The notes under the pieces were generated by a model, which made no database searches, was not told where the DNA came from, and saw nothing but the letters and a program-made list of their open reading frames with translations. Position numbers and translations under genes: made by a program. A stretch of 19,553 nt of DNA. It comes from DATFYI01 sp035315125 (GTDB lineage Bacteria > Chloroflexota > Anaerolineae > Anaerolineales > Anaerolineaceae). Of this stretch, positions 7,209 to 14,895 are shown in pieces (the stretch's first letter is position 1; each line of letters starts with the position of its first letter). The stretch lies in NCBI GenBank assembly GCA_035315125.1, contig DATFYI010000319.1, forward strand, positions 1 to 19,553, in the 5' to 3' direction.

Positions 7209-7254
7209 ATGGCAAATCGATTCTTCAAATCCAATTTTCGATAGGAGACACCAT

Positions 7255-8472
7255 ATGCAAACTCTCTGGGATCATCGTTACGCACAGCGTACGCAACGCA
7301 TGAAGAGTTCGGCAATTCGCGAGTTGCTTAAACTGACCGAACAACCAGATGTCATTTCTTTTGCAGGCGGAATGCCTGCACCAGAAGTATTTCCCGTGGA
7401 CGAAATTCGTGAGGCCTGTGATAAGGTTTTACGAGAGCAAGGGGCACTTGCACTGCAATATGGCTCGACTGAAGGATACTTGCCATTGCGAGAGATGATT
7501 GCTCGCCATACTGCCCACATGGGGATTGAAGTCACTCCTGATAATATCCTGATCACTTCGGGATCCCAGCAAGCATTGGATTTGCTTGGAAAGATTTTTG
7601 TAAATCGGGGTGACCGTGTTCTGGTCGAAAGTCCCACTTATTTAGGCGCTCTCCAGGCCTTAAACGCATATGGAGCTGAGTATATTTCTGTACGCGCGGA
7701 TGATAATGGTATGGTCACCGATGAGCTAATCGGTGCTTTTCGGGCAGGTCCCAAGTTCATTTACGTCCTACCTAACTTTCAGAACCCAACCGGTGTAACT
7801 TTATCGCTAGAACGCCGGAAGCACCTGGTACAGTTGGCCGATCACTATGGTGTGCCGATCATTGAAGATGATCCATATGGTCAACTGCGATTCGAAGGTC
7901 AACATCTGCCGGCTGTCGAAGTCTTGGATTGTAAAAACAGACCTATAAATGGCGGCTACAGTGGAAACGTTATTTACCTCAGCACATTTTCAAAGATCCT
8001 GGCGCCCGGCCTTCGCCTGGCATGGGTGATTGCACCGACAGAAGTTATCCATAAACTGACGCTGGCAAAGCAAGGCGCTGATCTGCATACTGCTACATTC
8101 AACCAAATTGTTGCTTATGAAGTAGGTCATGGTGGTTTTCTCGATAATTATGTAAAGCACATTAATGATGTTTATCGTGAACGCCGGGATGTCATGCTGG
8201 ATGCGCTCGAAGAACATATGCCTGAAGGTGTGAAATGGACTCATCCACAAGGTGGATTGTTCTTATGGGCTACATTGCCGGAATATATGAATGCTGACGA
8301 GATGTTTGCTGAGGCAGTTTCCAAAAAAGTGGCTTTTGTGCCAGGTGGTTCGTTCCATGCCAATGGTGGCGGGAAAAATACCATGCGGTTAAATTTCTCG
8401 TATGAAAAACCCGATAAAATAAACGAGGGTATTAGCAGGCTGGCAATGGTCCTGAAGAAACGCATGATGTAA
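7255..8472 (+). CDS. PLP-dependent aminotransferase, class I/II fold (2-aminoadipate aminotransferase-like)
   Basis: A 405-aa fold-type I aminotransferase. The N-terminal 'ISFAGGMPAPEVFPVDEI' is typical of the LysN/MocR-related group, whose members transaminate 2-aminoadipate, branched-chain, aromatic or other amino acids with 2-oxoglutarate. Other family marks are 'LQYGSTEGYLPLREMIA', 'ITSGSQQALDLLGKIFVNRG', the cofactor motif N177-P-T-G, 'IIEDDPYGQLRFEG', and the Schiff-base lysine K247 in 'YLSTFSKILAPGLRLAW'. The C-terminal 'NTMRLNFSY' holds the arginine that grips the substrate carboxylate. There is no GntR DNA-binding domain, so it is an enzyme and not a MocR regulator. AGGAGA lies 6 nt before the ATG. 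No lysine or leucine pathway gene adjoins it, so the substrate is left open. A hairpin with a possible leader peptide precedes it. Confidence 0.93.
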   Translation: MQTLWDHRYAQRTQRMKSSAIRELLKLTEQPDVISFAGGMPAPEVFPVDEIREACDKVLREQGALALQYGSTEGYLPLREMIARHTAHMGIEVTPDNILITSGSQQALDLLGKIFVNRGDRVLVESPTYLGALQALNAYGAEYISVRADDNGMVTDELIGAFRAGPKFIYVLPNFQNPTGVTLSLERRKHLVQLADHYGVPIIEDDPYGQLRFEGQHLPAVEVLDCKNRPINGGYSGNVIYLSTFSKILAPGLRLAWVIAPTEVIHKLTLAKQGADLHTATFNQIVAYEVGHGGFLDNYVKHINDVYRERRDVMLDALEEHMPEGVKWTHPQGGLFLWATLPEYMNADEMFAEAVSKKVAFVPGGSFHANGGGKNTMRLNFSYEKPDKINEGISRLAMVLKKRMM

Positions 8473-8498
8473 ATCAAACAAATAGCGAGACAAATTTA

Positions 8499-8546
8499 AC
8501 AACGCCCCGATTATCATAGCGGGGCGTTGTCAGTTTATTTTGTTTA
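8499..8546 (+). terminator. Intrinsic terminator of the aminotransferase gene
   Basis: An 11-bp stem (arms 8499-8509 and 8520-8530) with a 10-nt loop starts 27 nt after the stop and is followed by a T-rich stretch to 8546. It sits between convergent genes, so it may also serve the minus-strand kinase gene. Confidence 0.75.
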
Positions 8547-8559
8547 TTCAAAGAATCTA

Positions 8560-10320
8560 TTAGGAAGACAAATGGCGTGGATGATTGTTGCCATTAACAA
8601 TCTGAGGTGTTTTCCAAATTGTGAAATTTTGCAAAATAGATCCTCCTACAAATTCACGTAGGATTGAGTTATCCGGGATAAAATCGGTTGAGATCGGCAA
8701 GAACCATTCCAGGAAAGCTAGCAACCGTTTTGCCTCGATATATTCCGAGGTCCCATAAGGCACTTGCCTTAATAATGGCTCTGCCAGAGGTTTTAAATCG
8801 GTCACCTCATATACCAGCGCCGAATTGAACATTTCATCTGCGTTTTCCTGATATGGAAAAATATACCGTTTTTCCCCTCGCCGGACCGAATCCCATCGTT
8901 GAATTGTTTGTTGGGCGGTATACCCACGCTCGCGTGCGTCGCGTACTATTCTTCTGATCAGGCGAATGTCGGTTGTTGAAATGCGATTATGGTGATCCAG
9001 GTTCAATTGGGTCAGACATGAAACATAGATTTTAAAGGTTTGGTCTGGCGGGATTGCTGGAATTAGATTTGGATCGAGGCCATGGATTCCCTCCATAATG
9101 ATTAACTGATCCTTACCTATTTGTACTTCCTCGCCAATCTCGCTTTTCCCAAGTTTAAAGTTATACCTGGGAAGTTGAACTTTCTCACCCGCAATCAATC
9201 TGATGAGCTGATCCGATAATAAAGTTGTATTAAGCGCACCAAGAGCCTCGAAATCAGGTTGCCCGTCATCTCCAAGCGGTGTTTGATCACGGTCTAAAAA
9301 ATAGTTATCTAATTCAATTGCAAAGGGAGAAATACCCTGGGCAAGCAGTTGAATTGCCAGTCGTTTTGAAAATGTAGTTTTTCCAGACGAAGATGGACCT
9401 GCGATTGAAATGACCCTGGTTTGATGCGATCGAGAGGCTATCTGAGTTGCAATTTCTGCAATTTTCTGTTCGTGCAATGCTTCAGATACCAGAATAACCT
9501 CGCTAATTCTGCCGCCCTGGATCGCCTCATTCAATACCCCTACGCTTTCAATTCCCAGACGTGCCAGCCATTTGCCATATTGTTTGAAGGTATCCAATAG
9601 TTTCTTAGATTCAGGAATCGGTAATATCTCTTTGGGCGCATGCCTGCGCGGAAAACGCAGTGCAAAACCCTCTCCTAAAGGTGTCAATTCAAACCATTGT
9701 AAATAACCGGTTGATGGCACCATATACCCATGATGATAGTCCTGATGATTCTTCAAGCGATAAAGAACCAGGTATGGTTTCTGTCGAAATTTCATCAAAT
9801 GAACTTTATCTTCTAACCCCATTTGACGAAATATTTCGACTGCTTCAGCCAGTGGTACCACTCTCCGTTCGAATGGAATATCTGCCTTTACGAGTTCGTG
9901 CATATGTGCTTCTAATTTCTTCATTTCCGCATTTGATAAAGGTGGACGATGTAAAACCTCACAATAATAACCGCCAGAGGAAATCGAATGATCGATGGCT
10001 AAATCGCCTTCTGGAAATAGATCTTCGAAACCAGCCTCCAAGAGAAATGTGAGCGAACGACGGTAAATCAGAGCGCCATCCGCATCAGCCATCGTAACCG
10101 GACGCACTACCGAATCCATTTGAATCGGGTAGGTCAACTCACGCAACTCTCCATTGACAATTGCACCCATGATTGGCGGATTATCCCATTCGGGTAAGGC
10201 TCTCAAAAATTCTCCAACAGCAGTGCCTCTCTGGCCACAAAGCACTCGATCATCCGGTATATGAATCTCGACGGTCATGCGTGGTGAAACAATTTGAATT
10301 GATGTGGGTTTATTATTCAT
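8560..10320 (-). CDS. Nucleoside kinase: TGS-like N-terminal region plus uridine kinase-type P-loop domain
   Basis: About 586 aa. The N-terminal ~60 residues ('MTVEIHIPDDRVLCGQRG', 'AIVNGELREL') form a TGS-like beta-grasp domain. Residues ~60-240 resemble the second N-terminal domain of threonyl-tRNA synthetase ('GFEDLFPEGDLAIDHSISSG', 'RRVVPLAEAVEIFRQMG'). From about 290 on lies a uridine kinase/phosphoribulokinase-type domain with Walker A 'GPSSSGKTTFSK' (K314), 'FAIELDNYFLDRDQTPLGDD', 'IIMEGIHGLDPNL' and 'RLIRRIVRDARERGYTAQQT'. It probably phosphorylates uridine or a related nucleoside using ATP. No aminoacylation core is present, so it is not a synthetase. The frame also opens at TTG 10335, but ATG 10320 (weak GAAG upstream) is preferred. 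It follows the DUF4230 gene by about 50 bp, probably in one operon. Confidence 0.9.
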   Translation of the reverse strand: MNNKPTSIQIVSPRMTVEIHIPDDRVLCGQRGTAVGEFLRALPEWDNPPIMGAIVNGELRELTYPIQMDSVVRPVTMADADGALIYRRSLTFLLEAGFEDLFPEGDLAIDHSISSGGYYCEVLHRPPLSNAEMKKLEAHMHELVKADIPFERRVVPLAEAVEIFRQMGLEDKVHLMKFRQKPYLVLYRLKNHQDYHHGYMVPSTGYLQWFELTPLGEGFALRFPRRHAPKEILPIPESKKLLDTFKQYGKWLARLGIESVGVLNEAIQGGRISEVILVSEALHEQKIAEIATQIASRSHQTRVISIAGPSSSGKTTFSKRLAIQLLAQGISPFAIELDNYFLDRDQTPLGDDGQPDFEALGALNTTLLSDQLIRLIAGEKVQLPRYNFKLGKSEIGEEVQIGKDQLIIMEGIHGLDPNLIPAIPPDQTFKIYVSCLTQLNLDHHNRISTTDIRLIRRIVRDARERGYTAQQTIQRWDSVRRGEKRYIFPYQENADEMFNSALVYEVTDLKPLAEPLLRQVPYGTSEYIEAKRLLAFLEWFLPISTDFIPDNSILREFVGGSILQNFTIWKTPQIVNGNNHPRHLSS

Positions 10321-10370
10321 AACATTTATCTTCAATTGATTTTTTGGGGTGTTATTTTATCACAGGTTTT

Positions 10371-11075
10371 CTAGTCCAGAGGTGTCTCTGATGGTTGGGG
10401 AAGTGCTGGTACAAACTTAACATCCGGATAACCTAACTGTGTAAGCAAGCGAGTCAGGTAGCTTTGTGCATTGATCCCGGCCTGGTTCAAAATACCATCG
10501 TCCAAGGCAGCCTGGGTGATTTCATTTTCAGCGGACTGGCGTGCCTGGGTTTCAAGGTTTGTGTCACCTTTCGTTAATATTCCTGTCTGCCGGTCATAAA
10601 CGTATGATTTAGTATTATCCAACGTAGAAGAAAATATTTCAGGCTGTGGCAAGCGAAAGTACAATATTTGATTATCTATCCAGATATCCTGTGGATTCAT
10701 TTTCGCCAGATCAACTCCGGCAATGACTACCCCATGCGCAACAAAAAGGAGCTTGTCGCCGAATAAGGCCGATAATTGTCCTTGACCTTCTTCGGCTGTT
10801 ATGACTTTCTCGACTGTGTATTGGATGGTCTCCAGACGTGCTAAAGCACGAACTTCGTGGACAATTGTGACGGGATCAGGCAGGATTGTAGGAGTAGGAT
10901 GCAGGAGTTGGGCTACCTGGGTTTTTAAGAGATTGCTGTCCTGTTGAACTGGTGCCACTGCCTGGTCGGCTGTTTGTTGAATAATCTCCTTTACTATAAG
11001 AGGAATACCGATTATCACAACAACCAGCACCAGGGTCAATCCAACAATCAGAATCCAAAACTTCCTTTTGTCCAT
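10371..11075 (-). CDS. DUF4230 family membrane-anchored protein
   Basis: A 234-aa protein with an N-terminal anchor at about 8-30 ('ILIVGLTLVLVVVIIGIPLI') after a basic start (MDKRK). A Pro/Thr-rich spacer follows around residues 58-70, then a DUF4230 domain at about 70-225. Recognisable elements are 'TIVHEVRALARLETIQYTVE', 'LFVAHGVVIAGVDLAKM', 'QILYFRLPQPEIFSSTLD' and 'QSAENEITQAALDDGILNQA'. The bulk should lie outside the membrane. The biochemical function of DUF4230 is unknown. The start has a strong GGAGGG 6 nt upstream. A promoter-like pair lies just before it, in a region shared with the divergent PhnD-like gene. It precedes the nucleoside kinase gene in the same orientation. Confidence 0.87.
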   Translation of the reverse strand: MDKRKFWILIVGLTLVLVVVIIGIPLIVKEIIQQTADQAVAPVQQDSNLLKTQVAQLLHPTPTILPDPVTIVHEVRALARLETIQYTVEKVITAEEGQGQLSALFGDKLLFVAHGVVIAGVDLAKMNPQDIWIDNQILYFRLPQPEIFSSTLDNTKSYVYDRQTGILTKGDTNLETQARQSAENEITQAALDDGILNQAGINAQSYLTRLLTQLGYPDVKFVPALPQPSETPLD

Positions 11076-11133
11076 GTTTCACCCTCCAGACTGATCACGA
11101 ATACCTTAAAATCTATTGTACTGGAGATAATTG

Positions 11134-11161
11134 ATTATAATCATTTTAGTATTATTTCCAA
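11134..11161 (-). promoter_or_regulatory. Promoter for the DUF4230-kinase pair, with a palindromic -10
   Basis: On the minus strand TTGGAA (11156-11161) is followed after 16 bp by TATAAT (11134-11139). The -10 sits in the perfect palindrome GATTATAATC (11133-11142), which also gives TATAAT on the plus strand toward the PhnD-like gene. The plus-strand -35 is weak. Confidence 0.55.
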
Positions 11162-11191
11162 AATTGTAAGCTTCAGGATCAAGGAACTTGC

Positions 11192-12247
11192 ATGCAGCCA
11201 CCATCAAGAGGTGTAACATCCATATTTACCTGGAAAATACTCCCTTTTTTTGCATTATTGTCTTTTTTGCTGTCATCTTGCCAGAATACGCCAAAAACAC
11301 TTCCCACCATAACCTCGCAAGCCACTGCCACCTTCCCTCCAACTTCAACGCCAACACCCGAACCCCTGGGCAGTCAAAACAATCCACTGATCATTGGTTT
11401 TGTCTCTGAAACGCGTGATCTAAAAGTCACTTCTGCAGCCAATCAATTAGCCGCCCAATTGACTTCTAGCAGCGGTTATACTGTTGTCAGCCAGGTATTT
11501 TCATCCTATCATGACCTGATTAGCTCATTACAAGGAGGCAGCGTACAAATATCCTGGCTGCCACCTCTGACGTATATTTATGCATATCAAAACAAAGCTG
11601 CTGAAGTAGCTTTGCTGACTAACCATTTTGGTGTCTACCAATATGGATCACAATTCCTTGTTAACTCCGATCAAAATTTTCAATCTTTTTTTGACCCAAC
11701 TCATAACCAGAATACTGCAAATGCAGCGACTGCGCTTGCTCAATTTAAGGGGTTAAGGCCTTGCTGGGTCGACTTACAATCGCCTTCCGGATACATTATT
11801 CCTGCCAGCATCTTACTCGAGAACGGCGACGAATTTCAGCCGGGCGTGGTGACCCAATCATCAACTTCTGTTGTTCGAGCGCTCTATATTAAGGGGATTT
11901 GTGATTATGGGGTTACTTTCGCCATCTCTGGGGATCCACGGACATCCTCTGAGGTATTGCAAGATTTACCGGATGCTTTGAACAAGATTGTTATCATCTG
12001 GCGCTCCGATCCGATCATCCCAAATTTAAATCTGTCATTTATCCCTTCCGTTCCGAAGGGAATTCGGGATAATATTGTAGCAACACTACAAGACCTTGTG
12101 GTTACCGGTCAGGGCAAAAAAATAATCTCAGATGCAAATAACTATGACGTCCAAGACCTGAAAATCGTTGATGATTCAATCTATGACCCGTTGAGGGCCG
12201 ATGTCAGGCGGGTGGGTATCGACCTGCAAACAACACTTGGCAAATGA
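11192..12247 (+). CDS. PhnD-like phosphate/phosphonate-type substrate-binding lipoprotein
   Basis: A 351-aa exported lipoprotein. The signal peptide ends in the lipobox L-S-S-C, with lipidated Cys at 30 ('FFALLSFLLSSC'). A Thr/Pro-rich linker (about 34-58) leads to the binding domain. The domain resembles type 2 periplasmic binding proteins of the PhnD/phosphite group: 'PLIIGFVSETRDLKVTSAAN', 'LISSLQGGSVQISWLPPLTY', 'LRPCWVDLQSPSGYIIPASI', 'ICDYGVTFAISGDPRTS' and 'IIWRSDPIIPNLNLSFIPSV'. The S-P-S-G-Y-x-x-P motif is characteristic. AAGGA lies 6 nt before the ATG. No ATPase or permease gene lies nearby, so it is either served by a distant transporter or works as a sensor; the ligand is not predictable from this view. 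Confidence 0.87.
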   Translation: MQPPSRGVTSIFTWKILPFFALLSFLLSSCQNTPKTLPTITSQATATFPPTSTPTPEPLGSQNNPLIIGFVSETRDLKVTSAANQLAAQLTSSSGYTVVSQVFSSYHDLISSLQGGSVQISWLPPLTYIYAYQNKAAEVALLTNHFGVYQYGSQFLVNSDQNFQSFFDPTHNQNTANAATALAQFKGLRPCWVDLQSPSGYIIPASILLENGDEFQPGVVTQSSTSVVRALYIKGICDYGVTFAISGDPRTSSEVLQDLPDALNKIVIIWRSDPIIPNLNLSFIPSVPKGIRDNIVATLQDLVVTGQGKKIISDANNYDVQDLKIVDDSIYDPLRADVRRVGIDLQTTLGK

Positions 12248-12311
12248 CACGTAATACTTCAAGGTGCGATTATAAAATCAATCCCTGCATTTAGAATAAC
12301 AAAAAATAATC

Positions 12312-13013
12312 GTGAAAAAAAAGAAACATAAAAAAGTTTTTTATATCATTTTGGGACTGGCGGTCCTTGCCATTGCTATTATCGGATTACCCAGTCTGAT
12401 CGCCGAAGTTTACGCACAACCCCGCTTGTTTCAGGTTGGAACTGCTCCGATCAGTCGCGTTGCAATTGTATTTGGAGCGGGATTACTGCGGGATGGAACT
12501 CCCACCCCCATACTCAAAGATCGAGTAGCTACAGCAGCGGATCTTTATTTTGCCGGGAAAGTCCAAAAAATACTAATGAGCGGTGATAATCGATCAATTT
12601 ACTATGATGAGCCTGGCGCCATGATGACTTATGCAGAAAAATTAGGCGTTCCTCAAAAAGATATCGTTTTGGATTTTGCTGGTTTGCGCACTTATGACAC
12701 CTGTTATCGAGCCGAATACATTTTTGGTATACAAGAAGCTCTGTTGGTAACTCAACGCTACCATTTGCCGCGCGCCCTTTTTACATGCAATCTGATCGGG
12801 CTTAAATCAGTCGGGGTTATTGCTGACCAATATATCAAACAATATCGTTATTCCCTTCCTGTTTGGACACTGAGAGAATATCCTGCTTCTATTGGCGCAA
12901 TGTGGGACCTGTTTGTCAGTCACCCTCTTCCCGTTCTGGGTACGCGGGAGCCTATCTTTCCAGAAAATACGCTAAACCAGGTTGGCAAGAAAATGACGTC
13001 TCTACGGCAATAA
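12312..13013 (+). CDS. SanA/YdcF-like (DUF218) membrane protein
   Basis: A 233-aa protein with a lysine-rich start (MKKKKHKK), one membrane helix at about 9-30, and a DUF218 domain outside the membrane. Family motifs follow in order: 'AIVFGAGLLRDGTPTPILKD' (51-70), 'KILMSGDN' (86-93), 'YDEPGAMMTYAEKLGVPQKD' (98-117), 'DFAGLRTYDTCYRA' (121-134) and 'LLVTQRYHLPRALF' (144-157). These match the SanA branch, which in enterobacteria affects envelope permeability to vancomycin; the reaction catalysed is unknown. It starts at GTG with no clear ribosome site. No better in-frame start exists upstream of the membrane helix. It lies 64 bp after the PhnD-like gene, with no terminator visible between them. 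Confidence 0.9.
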   Translation: MKKKKHKKVFYIILGLAVLAIAIIGLPSLIAEVYAQPRLFQVGTAPISRVAIVFGAGLLRDGTPTPILKDRVATAADLYFAGKVQKILMSGDNRSIYYDEPGAMMTYAEKLGVPQKDIVLDFAGLRTYDTCYRAEYIFGIQEALLVTQRYHLPRALFTCNLIGLKSVGVIADQYIKQYRYSLPVWTLREYPASIGAMWDLFVSHPLPVLGTREPIFPENTLNQVGKKMTSLRQ

Positions 13014-13150
13014 AAGCCTTGGCGTGAAATGGCATTAATCTTGCATATTCTTATGATGGATTTTTGTGAAATTAATTCTGTATAATCAAGTGGTTCGAAT
13101 ATTCTTCGTTTTTAAGGACCATTGATTACAGAATTACAGGAGTTATATCC

Positions 13151-13732
13151 ATGGAACGTACCCAAGCTCTGGCAATCGTAAATGAATATGTCAAAAATCC
13201 CGGCCTGATCAATCATATGTTAGCTGTTGAAGCCGCCATGCGATTTTATGCCAGATTGAATCATCAAGATGAAGAAGAATGGGGAATAACTGGATTATTA
13301 CATGACTTTGATTGGGAAATTCACCCAACCTTAGAGCAGCATCCGGATGAGGGAGCCCCAATTCTGCGAGAACGTGGGGTTCCCGAAGAAATTGTTCTGG
13401 CAATCCTCAGCCATGGCGACCATAGCGACATTCCCCGGCAAACACAGATGCAGAAGGCTTTATATGCCTGCGATGAAATTACCGGTCTGGTTACTGCTGT
13501 AGCGCTGGTGCGACCATCACGGTCGCTTTACGATCTCACATCTTCTTCGGTTAAGAAAAAGTGGAAAGATCGAGCTTTTGCAGCAGGAGCAAACCGCCAG
13601 GAGATCGCTCAGTCTGCAGAGGATTTTGGCGTTGAACTATGGCAGCATGTTGATAATGTAATAATGGCTATGCGTCAAATCGCCCCACAACTAGGTTTGG
13701 AAGGAAATATAGCGCCAGATATTCATCCATAA
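13151..13732 (+). CDS. HD-domain hydrolase
   Basis: A 193-aa protein of the HD superfamily, metal-dependent phosphohydrolases. The metal ligands are in the expected order: H22 ('LINHMLAVE'), H51-D52 ('GLLHDFDWE'), further histidines at H64 and at H88/H91 ('SHGDHSD'), and D108 ('YACDEITGL'). The 'GLLHDFDWE' to 'ACDEITGL' layout matches a common family of small single-domain HD proteins often called hydrolases without a known substrate. The C-terminal part (150-193) is helical and likely helps to form the pocket or a dimer. AGGAG lies about 9 nt before the ATG. A TATAAT hexamer at 13081-13086 could be a -10 but lacks a good -35. The next gene follows by 41 bp. Confidence 0.9.
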   Translation: MERTQALAIVNEYVKNPGLINHMLAVEAAMRFYARLNHQDEEEWGITGLLHDFDWEIHPTLEQHPDEGAPILRERGVPEEIVLAILSHGDHSDIPRQTQMQKALYACDEITGLVTAVALVRPSRSLYDLTSSSVKKKWKDRAFAAGANRQEIAQSAEDFGVELWQHVDNVIMAMRQIAPQLGLEGNIAPDIHP

Positions 13733-13773
13733 CGTAATCGCAAAGCTTCAACTGCAAACCAGGGAGATGAATA

Positions 13774-14877
13774 ATGTCTCTAACAGGTAAAGGTTTTATG
13801 ATCTGGCAAGTGCCCAGATGTGAAAAAGGAAACCCGGCTGCAATTACGAAGGTCGCCCAAGCGGCAGGTCTTACGAACGTATTAATCAAAATTGCCGATG
13901 GGGTAAACCCGTATAATATCGATAAAACCAACAATAATGATCTGGTCGCGCCAGTTGTTCAATCTCTAAAACAAAAGAAGATTGAAGTATGGGGCTGGCA
14001 TTATATCTATGGTAATGATCCGGTCGGTGAAGCCAGGATGGCTATAAAAAGAGTGACGGACCTGTCATTAAGTGGCTACATTATCGACGCTGAAGTAGAA
14101 TTTCAACAACCAGGAAGGGATGTGGCTGCTCGCAGTTTTATGAACACATTGCGGGCTGGATTGCCAAATTTGCCGGTTGCGCTTTGTTCTTTCCGCTACC
14201 CATCCTTACATCCGCAGATCCCCTGGAAAGACTTCCTGGATAAATGTGATATTAATATGCCGCAAGTATATTGGGATCACGCCCATAATCCGGATGCACA
14301 GCTCCGCCGAAGTGTGAGTGAATTCCAAGCGATGACTCCTTACCGCCCGATTATTCCCACCGGGCCGGTGTATAAAAGCGGTGATTGGACAGCTTCTCCG
14401 GCGGAAATTATCCAATTTATGGATACCGCAAAAACGCTCAACCTGAAATCGGTCAACTTTTTTGCCTGGGATTATGGCCGCTGGATTTTGGAACCTGTTT
14501 GGGATGCCATCGCTGCTTACGCCTGGCCTCCATATCCTTATCCAAAAGATATCACTGACCAGTTTATCGCCGCTTTAAATACACACGATGTTAATAAAAT
14601 AACCGCTTTATATGCTCCCACTGCGGTACATGTTACAGCAGCCCAAACCATCCAGGGTACTTCCGCAATCAAATCCTGGTTCAGCACTTTTCTTACAAAA
14701 ACATTTCCAAAAGCCAAATTCAATCTGACAGGCGTCACCGGAACGGGTGATTCGCGACATTTTACCTGGACGGCATCTTCTTCAAAAGGTAAGATCACCA
14801 ACGGAAATGATACGTTTGGAATTTACAACAACCAGATAACTTATCACTACACTTCTTATACGATAACACTTGCCTGA
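13774..14877 (+). CDS. Two-domain protein: TIM-barrel glycoside hydrolase-like plus NTF2/SnoaL-like domain
   Basis: A 367-aa protein without a signal peptide. Residues about 5-250 look like a (beta/alpha)8 barrel: 'MIWQVPRCEKGNPAAITKVA', 'NVLIKIADGV', 'IEVWGWHYIYGNDPVGEARM', 'SGYIIDAEVEFQQPGR' (acidic D105, E107, E109 at a strand end), 'LPVALCSFRYPS', 'DINMPQVYWDHAHNPD', 'IIPTGPVY' and 'VNFFAWDYGRW'. This succession is like glycosidase-related barrels of the GH25 or DUF1906 kind, but I cannot place the family. Residues about 255-367, from 'DITDQFIAALNTHDVNKITA', form an NTF2-like fold of the SnoaL type ('ALYAPTAVHVTAAQTIQGTS' and a C-terminal beta sheet). GGGAGA lies 7 nt before the ATG. It converges with gyrA across 18 bp. 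Confidence 0.8.
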   Translation: MSLTGKGFMIWQVPRCEKGNPAAITKVAQAAGLTNVLIKIADGVNPYNIDKTNNNDLVAPVVQSLKQKKIEVWGWHYIYGNDPVGEARMAIKRVTDLSLSGYIIDAEVEFQQPGRDVAARSFMNTLRAGLPNLPVALCSFRYPSLHPQIPWKDFLDKCDINMPQVYWDHAHNPDAQLRRSVSEFQAMTPYRPIIPTGPVYKSGDWTASPAEIIQFMDTAKTLNLKSVNFFAWDYGRWILEPVWDAIAAYAWPPYPYPKDITDQFIAALNTHDVNKITALYAPTAVHVTAAQTIQGTSAIKSWFSTFLTKTFPKAKFNLTGVTGTGDSRHFTWTASSSKGKITNGNDTFGIYNNQITYHYTSYTITLA

Positions 14878-14895
14878 TTTATAATAAATCCAAAC

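Noticed and set aside
9660..10052. Plus-strand ORF of 130 codons opposite the nucleoside kinase
   Set aside because: It lies wholly within a well-supported gene on the other strand, with a composition like a shadow frame.
11188..11409. Plus-strand ORF of 73 codons overlapping the start of the PhnD-like gene in another frame
   Set aside because: The overlapping frame has the lipobox, binding domain and correctly spaced ribosome site; this one has none.
13092..13100. GGTTCGAAT, resembling a tRNA T-loop
   Set aside because: No acceptor, D or anticodon stem can be formed around it; it is a chance match upstream of the HD gene.
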